A DNA stretch of 6,977 nt, from the NCBI GenBank assembly GCA_031272345.1, contig JAISTZ010000195.1:1-6977 (forward strand). Direction: 5' to 3'. Origin of the DNA: Spirochaetaceae bacterium. Its GTDB lineage: Bacteria; Spirochaetota; Spirochaetia; Treponematales; Treponemataceae. The notes beneath the pieces are model-generated. The model saw nothing but the letters and a program-made list of their open reading frames with translations. It made no database searches and was not told the origin of the DNA. Of the stretch, positions 1 through 6,708 are shown one piece after another. Within the stretch, counting starts at the first letter, position 1. Each line of letters opens with the position of its first letter. Position numbers and translations under genes: made by a program.

Positions 1-1
1 G

Positions 2-535
2 GCGCCCGGGGGGGGGGCGGCCCGTCCGGGGATCAGCCCCCGGGTGGGGCGCAACCTCCGGGAGGAACGCAGGCGGCTCTCCGGGACGGATGCCGGGGAG
101 GGTCCGGGGCTCGCCCTTACGGTTGTGTGCGGCAGGGACAGGCTGTCGTATGGTGTGCTTTCCCGGCTGGCAAAAAAGACGCCCTCTCTCCTCACCGTGC
201 ACGGGTATGTCCGGGACATGCCGGATCTGATCCAAAAAAGCGACTGCGTGGTCACCAAGGCCGGGGCATCCCTAACCATGGAAGTCCTCGCCCTCAGGAA
301 GCCCCTGATTATTTCCACCTACATCCACGGCCAGGAACTGGGGAACGTGCGGTATGTCACCAGGAACGGGGCGGGCTGGTTCATCCAGAAACCCGCGGAC
401 ATTTACCGGAAGCTCCTCCGGCTGGCACAGGACCCCTCCTGCGCCGCAAGGGCCGCCGAAAACGCCCGGAAGCTGGGGGTGTCCGGCGGGGCCGAAGCTG
501 TGGCGGCCTACATCATGGGCGAAGCGCCGGTGTAA
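2..535 (+). CDS. Glycosyltransferase, MurG / MGDG-synthase type (GT28-like), C-terminal part, 5' truncated by window edge
   Basis: The frame is open from base 2 to TAA at 533-535, giving 177 visible residues. It matches the C-terminal nucleotide-sugar-binding half of MurG/diacylglycerol glycosyltransferases. Visible are a glycine-rich GGG stretch near the edge, VVCGRD (visible residues 41-46), GYVRDMPDLI (68-77), KAGASLTMEV (86-95), where the family binds the sugar nucleotide, and HGQELGN (109-115) followed by a GAGW turn. Family members transfer a sugar from a UDP donor to a lipid acceptor at the inner face of the cytoplasmic membrane. The motif set resembles MGDG/glucosyl-diacylglycerol synthases more than MurG, but the acceptor cannot be determined. 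A GTG at 44 could be read as a start, yet homologous-looking sequence extends upstream, so the gene almost certainly begins outside the window. It converges with the mazF-like gene, with 37 bases between the stops. A run of ten G lies in its coding sequence at 8-17. Confidence 0.82.
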   Translation, partial: APGGGAARPGISPRVGRNLREERRRLSGTDAGEGPGLALTVVCGRDRLSYGVLSRLAKKTPSLLTVHGYVRDMPDLIQKSDCVVTKAGASLTMEVLALRKPLIISTYIHGQELGNVRYVTRNGAGWFIQKPADIYRKLLRLAQDPSCAARAAENARKLGVSGGAEAVAAYIMGEAPV

Positions 536-572
536 CCCCGGGGGACGCGCAGTTTTACGGAAATATTCTTTC

Positions 573-896
573 TTATAATTCCAAATGCAGACGCAATGTT
601 TCTTCCACTTTTTCCATATCGTCATCACTCAATTGACCAAGACAGCTCTTGAGACGGCTTTTGTCAGCAGCCATAATTTGGTCAGACATTAGTTTGTTGG
701 TTCTTCCACGCACACTCACCAAGACATTGCCAGGGTATATATGCGTCGTATTGCTGGTGAAAGGAACGACGACAACACGGGAGAGCGCCGCATTTGAGGC
801 ATCGTTACTCACAATAACCGCCGGCCGTGTTTTTTGCGTCTCGCTTCCTGTCGATGGTTCAAAGTCAACCCACCAAACCTCACCGCGTTTCATCAT
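573..896 (-). CDS. MazF/PemK-family endoribonuclease toxin
   Basis: A 107-residue protein of normal MazF length. The N-terminus MMKRGEVWWVDFEP and the block KTRPAVIVSND (residues 22-32) are typical of PemK/MazF toxins. Arg24 and Thr47 (in VPFTSN, 45-49) correspond to the residues the family uses for RNA cleavage, so the toxin looks catalytically intact. The family cleaves mRNA at short specific sequences and is neutralised by a small cognate antitoxin. A longer reading from 1046 exists, but its extra 50 residues run antisense-like through the antitoxin gene and resemble no toxin N-terminus. The start is the double ATG at 896/893, inside the last codons of the antitoxin gene (17-base overlap), which is usual for such pairs and suggests translational coupling. 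No convincing ribosome binding site of its own is seen. Base composition is well below that of the neighbours, which fits acquisition by transfer. Cleavage specificity cannot be read from the sequence. Confidence 0.92.
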   Translation of the reverse strand: MMKRGEVWWVDFEPSTGSETQKTRPAVIVSNDASNAALSRVVVVPFTSNTTHIYPGNVLVSVRGRTNKLMSDQIMAADKSRLKSCLGQLSDDDMEKVEETLRLHLEL

Positions 897-1125
897 CCAC
901 GCCGCCCATGAGCCCGTTACACCATTCCGCTGCTTGCCTTTCGTATTCCACATCTGCCGCCATTGCCCGATACCCGGCTTCCAATTCAGCTTGGGTATAT
1001 CCGGTTTTGGATTTCTGCGTCCTAAGAAAATCTGCCAAAAGATCACCTATGGTTCTCTGTTCAACCATAGGTTGAAGCGAGTTATAGAGTGCTTCGTCAA
1101 CGGTAATCGTCATTTCTCTCAGCAT
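880..1125 (-). CDS. Antitoxin partner of the MazF-like toxin (ribbon-helix-helix-like N-terminus)
   Basis: An 81-residue protein directly upstream of, and overlapping, the toxin gene. The N-terminal part MTITVDEALYNSLQ (residues 5-18) has the pattern of a ribbon-helix-helix DNA-binding strand plus helix. The following helix and the C-terminal tail (YRAMAADVEYERQAAEW, about 52-68, then an acidic end) resemble antitoxins that pair with MazF/PemK toxins. Such proteins wrap the toxin with the C-terminal tail and repress their own promoter with the N-terminal dimer. The start at 1125 is preferred because GGAGG lies at 1131-1135, five bases upstream; Met5 at 1113 is an alternative. The gene lies 38 bases after the MFS permease stop, so read-through from that gene is possible, but a weak promoter is also visible just upstream. 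A perfect 10-bp inverted repeat lies within the coding sequence (1045-1072). The family call rests on pattern and position, not on a search. Confidence 0.82.
   Translation of the reverse strand: MLREMTITVDEALYNSLQPMVEQRTIGDLLADFLRTQKSKTGYTQAELEAGYRAMAADVEYERQAAEWCNGLMGGVDDETR
1045..1072. repeat. Perfect 10-bp inverted repeat inside the antitoxin coding sequence
   Basis: ACCTATGGTT (1045-1054) and AACCATAGGT (1063-1072) are exact reverse complements with an 8-base loop. The right arm is also the core of a smaller palindrome, TCAACC-ATA-GGTTGA, at 1061-1075. The repeat lies about 55-80 bases downstream of the antitoxin start codon. It could form an mRNA hairpin or present two operator-like sites, or it could be coincidence of coding sequence. 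Confidence 0.6.
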
Positions 1126-1130
1126 TTACG

Positions 1131-1135
1131 CCTCC
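1131..1135 (-). promoter_or_regulatory. Ribosome binding site of the antitoxin gene
   Basis: Reads GGAGG on the minus strand, followed by CGTAA and then the ATG at 1125. It is the strongest Shine-Dalgarno match among the genes here and decides for the 1125 start over Met5. A strong site on the antitoxin and none on the toxin fits the usual excess of antitoxin over toxin synthesis. Confidence 0.7.
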
Positions 1136-1152
1136 AGTTGCGGCATGGACAG

Positions 1153-1179
1153 TCTATACCATTTTATTGAATGGCGCAA
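1153..1179 (-). promoter_or_regulatory. Possible promoter of the antitoxin-toxin operon with overlapping inverted repeat
   Basis: On the minus strand, TTGCGC (1179-1174) and TATAGA (1158-1153) are separated by 15 bases, a short spacer for sigma70. The spacer is almost filled by an inverted repeat, CCATT-6-AATGG, at 1159-1174. An autorepressing antitoxin would be expected to bind about here. The element overlaps the end of the MFS gene. The short spacer and five-base arms make this a weak call. Confidence 0.3.
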
Positions 1180-2360
1180 GAGTCATTTTTAATGGAGGGG
1201 CTCCCGGCCTTCCTGTTCAGTGTTTCTGTCAGCGCTATTTTCAGCATAAGAACACCCCCGATAAAAAACGGGAAAATACCGAAGCCCGTAACCGCGGCGG
1301 CCTTGCCGAACAGGGGCGGCATCAGGGTGGTGCCGATATAGGCGCTTGCCATTTGCAGGCCGATGATTGCCTGTGAATAGGCGTTGCCGAAGTTGCGGGG
1401 CGTTTCATGTATGAGGCTGGGATACATGGGCGCAAACCCCAGGCCCAGCATAAAAATACCCGGAAGGATCGTGCGGTCAAAGGGGAGCGTCAAAACCGCG
1501 ACTCCGCACAGGGCCGCAATCTGCCCCAGCCGCACCATGCTCCGGTTGTTGAACACCATGGTGAGAAACCCGGAAAGAAAACGCCCCGCGGTGATGCCGC
1601 CGTAATACAGGGCGATCCAGCGGGCCGCCGTCTCTTTGGCGATGTTCCGCACCGTCACAAGATAGGTCGCCCCCCACAGGCCGGTGATTGTCTCGACGGC
1701 GCAGTAGCAAAAGAAGGCTCCCAAAACCTGTTTCAGCCCGGGAAGCGCGAATATCCTCCGGTACGGCAGCCCCCCGTGTTTGTTGGTCCCGTTGACTTCA
1801 GAGCTTGCCCCGTTCGTGCGCCACAGGGGCAGGGAACACAGCAGAACCGCCGCAAGGCACGCCTGGATGATCCCCACGGTGCGGTACCCGAACTTCCACG
1901 CCATGCCGTGTGTCAAATAGGCGGACATGATCAGCGGGCCCGCCGACGCCCCCAGGCCCCAGAAACAATGCAGCCAGCTCATGTGTTTCGCCCTGTAGTG
2001 CAGGGCCACGTAGTTGTTCAGTGCGGTGTCCACGGACCCGGCGCCCAGCCCCAGGGGCACGGCCCACAGGCACAGCAGCAAAAAACGGCCGGAGAAGGAA
2101 AACCCGATGAGGGCGGCGGCGGTCATGGACATGCTCGTCATCGTAACGAGGGCCGTGCCGAAGCGCCGGATGACTCTTTCGCTCAACAAACTTGAAATGA
2201 CTGTCCCGCCGGCGGTAATCATGGAAATGATGCCGGCGTAATGCAGGGGGACCTTCAGGCCGGTATACATCGAAGGCCACCCCGCCCCAAGGAGGGAATC
2301 GGGCAGCCCCAAACCGATGAAGGAAAGATAAATAGTCAGGAGGACCAGTACGCTCACCAT
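1164..2360 (-). CDS. Major facilitator superfamily (MFS) permease
   Basis: A 398-residue, strongly hydrophobic protein of normal length for a 12-helix MFS transporter of the cytoplasmic membrane. The first helix carries GLGLPDSLLGAGWP (residues 16-29), a signature I associate with FucP-like and related sugar or drug permeases. SERVIRRFG (60-68) sits at the helix 2-3 loop, where MFS motif A lies. LGLGAGSVDTALNNY (103-117) and FWGLGASAGPLI (133-144) are conserved helix 4-5 regions. A hydrophilic stretch at about 181-202 is the central loop between the two six-helix halves. The substrate cannot be assigned. The ATG at 2360 is chosen because it begins directly in the first helix and lies about 17 bases below the predicted transcription start; an ATG at 2385 overlaps the -10 element and is in another frame. 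A GGAA about 11 bases upstream is the only ribosome-binding candidate. The toxin-antitoxin pair follows 38 bases downstream on the same strand. Confidence 0.88.
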   Translation of the reverse strand: MVSVLVLLTIYLSFIGLGLPDSLLGAGWPSMYTGLKVPLHYAGIISMITAGGTVISSLLSERVIRRFGTALVTMTSMSMTAAALIGFSFSGRFLLLCLWAVPLGLGAGSVDTALNNYVALHYRAKHMSWLHCFWGLGASAGPLIMSAYLTHGMAWKFGYRTVGIIQACLAAVLLCSLPLWRTNGASSEVNGTNKHGGLPYRRIFALPGLKQVLGAFFCYCAVETITGLWGATYLVTVRNIAKETAARWIALYYGGITAGRFLSGFLTMVFNNRSMVRLGQIAALCGVAVLTLPFDRTILPGIFMLGLGFAPMYPSLIHETPRNFGNAYSQAIIGLQMASAYIGTTLMPPLFGKAAAVTGFGIFPFFIGGVLMLKIALTETLNRKAGSPSIKNDSCAIQ

Positions 2361-2383
2361 TCGCTTGTAAGTTCCAAATTTTC

Positions 2384-2413
2384 ATGCTACCACGGAAGGG
2401 AACGCCCTGTCAA
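2384..2413 (-). promoter_or_regulatory. Sigma70-type promoter of the MFS permease gene
   Basis: On the minus strand, TTGACA (2413-2408) is a perfect -35 hexamer, followed by an 18-base spacer and TAGCAT (2389-2384), which matches the -10 consensus at four of six positions. The -10 is preceded by TGG, the TGn of an extended -10. Transcription would begin near 2377, leaving a leader of roughly 17 bases before the ATG at 2360. The promoter may also feed the antitoxin-toxin pair downstream. Confidence 0.65.
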
Positions 2414-2460
2414 CTTTGAGGCCAAACCGCGGGCCGCCGCGTTTTCCCCTGGCCGGGCCC

Positions 2461-2533
2461 TTCATTATGACTTTTTTTGTATTTTTGTCATTTTAAGCTT
2501 GATTTTTTTTTCCTTCATGGGTATTTTTGTGCC
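2461..2533 (+). promoter_or_regulatory. AT-rich, T-tract upstream region of the acyl-CoA synthetase gene
   Basis: Between the divergent MFS promoter and the synthetase start lie T-runs at 2472-2478, 2482-2486, 2491-2494, 2503-2511 and 2524-2528, in strong contrast to the GC-rich flanks. Such runs can bend DNA and help open promoters. I expect the synthetase promoter here, but no pair of -35 and -10 hexamers with proper spacing stands out, and no Shine-Dalgarno sequence precedes the ATG at 2534. The rest of the divergent gap (2414-2460) is GC-rich and shows nothing I recognise. Confidence 0.35.
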
Positions 2534-4447
2534 ATGGACAAGACTTTACCAAAAATGATCAAACGTGTGGCATCCGAACATCCGGATATACCCATACAGT
2601 ATACAAAAATATCCCAGGGTAACTGGGAGAAGGTCACATTCAGGGAGTTCGTAGAACTCATGTTCGACTTCGGCGCGGGCCTCCTCAGCGCGGGCATCAA
2701 GCGGGGGGACCACATCGGCCTGATCGCGGATAACCGCAAGGAATGGCTCCAGGCGGACTTCGGCCTCATGGCCATCGGCGCGGTCGACGTGCCCAGGGGC
2801 TGCGACGCCACCGAGCGGGAGCTGGAGTTCATCCTGTCGGTCACCGAGTGCAAGACGGTGATCACGGAAAACGCCGCCCAGGTGCGGAAGATTCTGAAGC
2901 ACAAGGCGGCGTTTCCGGCCCTGGTCCGGCTCATCGTGTTCGACCCGCCGGGGGAGGATGCCGTTGCCGAGGCCGCCGGGGCCGGGGTGGAGGTCTTCAC
3001 CTTCGCCCAGTTCCTGGAGAAGGGGCGGGCCTTCCGCGCCGCCAGGCCCGGCCTGGTGGAGGCGGAATTCGAGAAGGGCGAAGGGGACGACCTGGCGTGT
3101 ATCATCTTCACGTCGGGCACCACCGGGGAGCCCAAGGGGGTCATGCTGACCCACAGCAATTTCACCTTCCAGTGCGCGGAGCTCCCCGCCAGGATACACC
3201 TCACCCCCGGGGACGTGGGAATCGTGGCCCTTCCGGTGTGGCACGCCTTTGAGCGGGCCTGCGAATACATCATCACCGTGCAGGGCGGGGGAATCGCCTA
3301 CTCGAAGCCCATCGGCAGCATACTCCTTCCGGACATCGCGGACATGAATCCCTTCGTGTTCCCCGCGGTGCCCAGAATCTTCGAGGCGGTCTACCAGGGG
3401 GTCCAGCGGACCATGAAGAAAACCGGCGGGGCGGTCTTCCTGCTCTTCAAGTTTTTTGTGGCCGCCGGAAACCTGCACTCGGTCATCGACCGCAGGCTCT
3501 TCAGAAAGACCGCCCGGTTCGGGAACGACCACATCGTGCTTTCGTGGATTCTCCTCGGCATCCCCTGGCTCGTCCTCTCGCCCATAAAGGCCCTGGGGAA
3601 CGCCCTGGTGTTCAAAAAGGTCCGCGCAAAGTTGGGCAAGAATTTCGCCGTCGGCGTGTCCGGGGGCGGAGCCCTTTCGCCGGACGTGGACGCCTTCTTC
3701 TGGACCGCGGGGATCAACGTGGTGGAAGGCTACGGCCTCACGGAAACCGCGCCGGTCGTGTCCGTGCGCTTTGCCCAGGCCCCGGTGTTCGGCACCGTGG
3801 GGAGTCCCCTGCCGGGCATAGAGGCGCGGGTGGTGGACTTCGACGGGAACGTCCTCAAGCGGGGCCAAAAGGGCGCCCTCCAGGTGCGGGGCCCCACGGT
3901 GATGCGGGGCTACTACAAGCGGGACGATCTCACCGCCAAGGTGATAGACAGGGACGGCTGGTTCGACACCGGGGACATCGCCCTCCTCACGGTGAACAAC
4001 GAAATCGTCCTCCGGGGGCGCATCAAGGACACGATTGTCCTCCGGGGGGGCGAAAACATCGAGCCCCTGCCCCTGGAGATGAAGATAAACGAGTCCCCCT
4101 TCATCGCCCAGTCGGTTGTGGTGGGCCAGGACCAGCGCAGCCTGGGGGTGCTCATCGTGCCGGAAAAGGCCGAGGTCCTCGCCTATGCGGACGAGCACGA
4201 CATCGGTTTTTCATCCTACGGGGAGCTCCTCGGGAACCGGGAAATCCGGAAGCTCTTTGACCACGAGATTCAAAACGCGATTAATGCAAAGAACGGGTTC
4301 AGGCTCTACGAGCGGATCAGTCAATTCGCCCTCTTGAGCGAAGCATTCGAGGTCGGAAAGGAGCTCTCCGCCAAGCAGGAGATTTCCCGGTACAGGATCG
4401 CCGAAATTTACGCCAAAGAGATTCGGGGGATGTTCAAAAATTCCTGA
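2534..4447 (+). CDS. Long-chain-fatty-acid--CoA ligase (AMP-forming acyl-CoA synthetase)
   Basis: A 637-residue member of the adenylate-forming enzyme family. It should convert a long-chain fatty acid, ATP and CoA to acyl-CoA, AMP and pyrophosphate at the inner membrane face. The phosphate-binding motif is IIFTSGTTGEPKG (residues 190-202); YGLTETAP (400-407) holds the adenine/Mg-binding glutamate; GWFDTGD (475-481) carries the ribose-binding aspartate; GRIKDTIVLRGGENIEP (from about 495) is the hinge and long-chain signature. A C-terminal GKELSAKQEISRY stretch probably supplies the catalytic lysine. A hydrophobic segment around 336-355 (WILLGIPWLVLSPIKAL) may touch the membrane. The ATG at 2534 is chosen over the longer TTG reading from 2477, which translates T-rich leader sequence; MDKTLP is the start I associate with treponemal homologues. 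There is no clear ribosome binding site. The gene lies 18 bases before the DUF4954 gene and is probably co-transcribed with it. Chain-length preference cannot be read. Confidence 0.93.
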   Translation: MDKTLPKMIKRVASEHPDIPIQYTKISQGNWEKVTFREFVELMFDFGAGLLSAGIKRGDHIGLIADNRKEWLQADFGLMAIGAVDVPRGCDATERELEFILSVTECKTVITENAAQVRKILKHKAAFPALVRLIVFDPPGEDAVAEAAGAGVEVFTFAQFLEKGRAFRAARPGLVEAEFEKGEGDDLACIIFTSGTTGEPKGVMLTHSNFTFQCAELPARIHLTPGDVGIVALPVWHAFERACEYIITVQGGGIAYSKPIGSILLPDIADMNPFVFPAVPRIFEAVYQGVQRTMKKTGGAVFLLFKFFVAAGNLHSVIDRRLFRKTARFGNDHIVLSWILLGIPWLVLSPIKALGNALVFKKVRAKLGKNFAVGVSGGGALSPDVDAFFWTAGINVVEGYGLTETAPVVSVRFAQAPVFGTVGSPLPGIEARVVDFDGNVLKRGQKGALQVRGPTVMRGYYKRDDLTAKVIDRDGWFDTGDIALLTVNNEIVLRGRIKDTIVLRGGENIEPLPLEMKINESPFIAQSVVVGQDQRSLGVLIVPEKAEVLAYADEHDIGFSSYGELLGNREIRKLFDHEIQNAINAKNGFRLYERISQFALLSEAFEVGKELSAKQEISRYRIAEIYAKEIRGMFKNS

Positions 4448-4465
4448 AAGCTGTATCATCCAGGC

Positions 4466-6517
4466 ATGGGTGATTCCTTCAGACACCTTGAGGACCGGGA
4501 AATCGCGGCCCTCGAGGCGAACAGAAACCGCTCCCCGGACTGGAGCCGCGTATACGTGGCCCGGGGGGCGGCTTTTAACCCCGGCCAGGTCTGGGACAGC
4601 GAATTCGCCGGTGTGGTCCGTATCGGCGGCCTTGCGCCGGGGAAGCTCACCTTCCACGACCTCGAGCTCGAAAGCGGAATCTACCGCTCCTACATCGAAG
4701 ACTGCGACCTCGCAGCGGACGTTTGTGTGCGGAACGTGGGGTACCTCAAAAACTATTCCATCGGACGGGGAGTCATCCTTTTCAACATCCAGGAGATGAG
4801 CGCCACCAGGCACAGCAAATTCGGCAACGGCTGGCTCAAGGAGGGGGAGGACGAATCGAACCGCATCTGGATCGGCGTGGCCAACGAGAACGACAAGCGC
4901 GCCGTGCTCCCCTTCGAGGGGATGATCACCGCCGACGCCTGGCTCTGGAGCCGCTTCCGGGAGGACCCGGAACTGCTGGGGGCCTTCCTCCGCCTCACCG
5001 AGCGGGATAACGACCGCCGCCTGAACACCAGGGGAATCGTGGAGGAGCGGGCGGTGATCAAAAACACGGTCCTCCTCAAGGACGTAAAGGTCGGCGCCTG
5101 GGCCTACATCAAGGGGGCGTCGAAACTCAAGAACATGACGATTCTCTCAAGCAGGGAAGAGAGCTCCCAGATAGGGGAAGGGGTGGAGATGGTGAACGGC
5201 ATCATGGGCTACGGGAGCAAGGTCTTCTACCAGGCCGCGGCGGTGCGGTTCGTCATCGGGCGGAACTGTCAGCTCAAATACGGGGCCCGGCTCCTGAACT
5301 CGGTCCTGGGGGACAATTCCACCGTGTCCTGCTGCGAGCTCCTCAACAATCTGATCTTCCCCTTCCACGAGCAGCACCACAACACGTCCTTCCTGATTGC
5401 CTGCACGATCATGGGCCAGGCCAACATCGCCGCCGGGGCGACCATCGGGTCGAACCACAATTCCCGGGGCCCCGACGGGGAGATCGTCGCCCGGCGGGGG
5501 TTCTGGCCGGGGCTCTGCTCGGACTTCAAGCACAACAGCGTCTTCGCTTCCTTCACCCTGGTCTCCAAGGGCTCCTACCGCCAGGAATTGAACGTCACCT
5601 ATCCCTTTTCACTTGTGGCGAACGGCCGCGCCGAGGGGGGTGAGGGTGAAGTCGTGATCATCCCGGCCTACTGGTTCATGTACAACATGTTCGCCATCGC
5701 CCGGAACCGCTTCAAATACCGGGACAGGGACAAGCGGGCCGTCAAGGTACAGCACATCGAGACCGACCCCCTGGCCCCGGACACGATGCAGGAAACCCTG
5801 GCCGCCCTCGGCCGCATCATCGCCCTCACCGCGCTCGAGTTCGGGTGCGGTCTCCAGAGCGCCCAGGACTTCCTGCACCACCACCGGGACTCCCCCCTGG
5901 AACTGCGCGACAAGGAGGCCCAGAAAAAATACGGCGCACGAATCCTCAAGGCCCCCAGGGGCTACCAGGAATACCGCAGGATCGTCAAGTATTACGCGGT
6001 GCGCACCCTCATGGACTACTGCCCGGAGCGTCCGCTCTCCCCGGCTTTTATCGCTGAGGTGATGGGGATTCCGCTGTTCACGGACTGGGAAAACGCCGGG
6101 GGGCAAATCATCCCGGCCCAAAAAATCGCCCTCCTCAAGGACGACATCAAGGCCGGGAAGCTCGTCTCCTGGGAGGATGTCCACGGCTTTTACGACCAAT
6201 ACGAGGCCGAATACCCCCGGTGGAAGGCCCGGCACGCCCTCTTCCTTCTGGAATCCCTCTACGCCCGTCCCGTCGCCGAATTCACCCCGGAGATCTTCGC
6301 GGACATCAAGGGCGACGTGCGGGTGGTGTCCCAGGCGATTTACGAGAGCGCCCTTGAATCCCGCCGGAAGGACTACGATGATTTTTTCCGGCGCCTCGTC
6401 TACCGCAACGACGCGGAGATGGAGGCCGTGCTCGGCGCCCTCGAATCCGATGATTTCCTCCTGCGTCTCAGGGCCGACACGGAAATGTTTGACCGGAAGC
6501 TGGAGCGGTTTCTGTGA
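4466..6517 (+). CDS. DUF4954-family protein, left-handed beta-helix fold, unknown function
   Basis: A 683-residue protein with no signal peptide or membrane helix, so probably cytoplasmic. A short helical N-terminus (HLEDREIAALEAN, residues 7-19, then DWSRV) is followed by a long region, about 70-375, with imperfect hexapeptide repeats of left-handed beta-helix type, for example CDLAADVCVRNVGYLKNYSIG (split around 80-100), AVIKNTVLLKDVKVG (196-210) and IMGQANIAAGATIGSN (315-330). Histidine-rich HEQHHNTSF (301-309) and SNHNSRGPDGE (329-339) look like active-site or metal-site candidates. The C-terminal third (about 430-683) is charged and helical. I recognise the pattern as DUF4954, known from Bacteroidetes and spirochaetes and, to my knowledge, without an assigned reaction. 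The fold is shared with acyltransferases and sugar-nucleotide transferases. Co-transcription with the acyl-CoA synthetase fits a lipid or envelope role but does not prove it. The ATG at 4466 has only a poor ribosome binding site, so translational coupling is likely. Confidence 0.82.
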   Translation: MGDSFRHLEDREIAALEANRNRSPDWSRVYVARGAAFNPGQVWDSEFAGVVRIGGLAPGKLTFHDLELESGIYRSYIEDCDLAADVCVRNVGYLKNYSIGRGVILFNIQEMSATRHSKFGNGWLKEGEDESNRIWIGVANENDKRAVLPFEGMITADAWLWSRFREDPELLGAFLRLTERDNDRRLNTRGIVEERAVIKNTVLLKDVKVGAWAYIKGASKLKNMTILSSREESSQIGEGVEMVNGIMGYGSKVFYQAAAVRFVIGRNCQLKYGARLLNSVLGDNSTVSCCELLNNLIFPFHEQHHNTSFLIACTIMGQANIAAGATIGSNHNSRGPDGEIVARRGFWPGLCSDFKHNSVFASFTLVSKGSYRQELNVTYPFSLVANGRAEGGEGEVVIIPAYWFMYNMFAIARNRFKYRDRDKRAVKVQHIETDPLAPDTMQETLAALGRIIALTALEFGCGLQSAQDFLHHHRDSPLELRDKEAQKKYGARILKAPRGYQEYRRIVKYYAVRTLMDYCPERPLSPAFIAEVMGIPLFTDWENAGGQIIPAQKIALLKDDIKAGKLVSWEDVHGFYDQYEAEYPRWKARHALFLLESLYARPVAEFTPEIFADIKGDVRVVSQAIYESALESRRKDYDDFFRRLVYRNDAEMEAVLGALESDDFLLRLRADTEMFDRKLERFL

Positions 6518-6708
6518 GGGGCGGATGCGGAGCGTACGGAACTGGAGGGGCAGATAGAGTTAAACTCTCCCTGGGTAAGGCGGCGGCAGTGGCAGGGCTT
6601 TCATACCGTGCCTTTTATGACTTGCTGCGCAGGTACGACGTTCCTGTCGTTACCATGACCGAAGACGATGTCCGCCGGGAAGTGGAGTATGCCCGAAAAC
6701 ATCTGTAA
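6514..6708 (+). CDS. UPF0175-like antitoxin, N-terminally truncated (probable remnant)
   Basis: A 64-residue reading frame. From residue 16 on, VKLSLGKAAAVAGLSYRAF, then a DVPVV segment and a charged tail (DDVRREVEYARKHL) match the C-terminal half of UPF0175 proteins, which act as antitoxins to PIN-domain (DUF3368) toxins. The usual N-terminal strand and helix, roughly 30 residues, are missing; the first 15 residues are glycine-rich and unlike the family, and no other frame upstream supplies the lost part. The GTG at 6514 overlaps the DUF4954 stop as GTGA, with GGAG eight bases upstream (6502-6505), so it could be translated by coupling. No other start in this frame is obvious before the conserved part. 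The stop at 6706-6708 lies inside the toxin remnant that begins at 6689. Whether a working protein is made is doubtful. Confidence 0.6.
   Translation: MRGGCGAYGTGGADRVKLSLGKAAAVAGLSYRAFYDLLRRYDVPVVTMTEDDVRREVEYARKHL

Noticed and set aside
535..572. CCCCGGGG palindrome after the glycosyltransferase stop considered as a terminator
   Set aside because: No loop and no following T-run at the right distance; the stem is too short to call.
897..1046. A 50-residue N-terminal extension of the toxin reading frame
   Set aside because: It overlaps the antitoxin gene out of frame and resembles nothing, whereas MMKRGEVWW at 896 is the expected MazF-type start.
2477..2533. A 19-residue N-terminal extension of the acyl-CoA synthetase from a TTG
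   Set aside because: It translates the T-rich leader (Phe-rich) and has no ribosome binding site; the family-like start is the ATG at 2534.
2517..2558. A 13-codon frame (MGIFVPWTRLYQK) overlapping the synthetase start, as a possible upstream regulatory peptide
   Set aside because: No ribosome binding site and no feature beyond chance; such short frames are expected in T-rich leaders.
2546..4198. A 550-codon open frame antisense to the acyl-CoA synthetase gene
   Set aside because: It mirrors a strongly biased GC-rich coding sequence, and its translation is low-complexity (rich in His, Gly, Pro, Glu) with no recognisable domain; the plus-strand frame has all motifs of a known enzyme.
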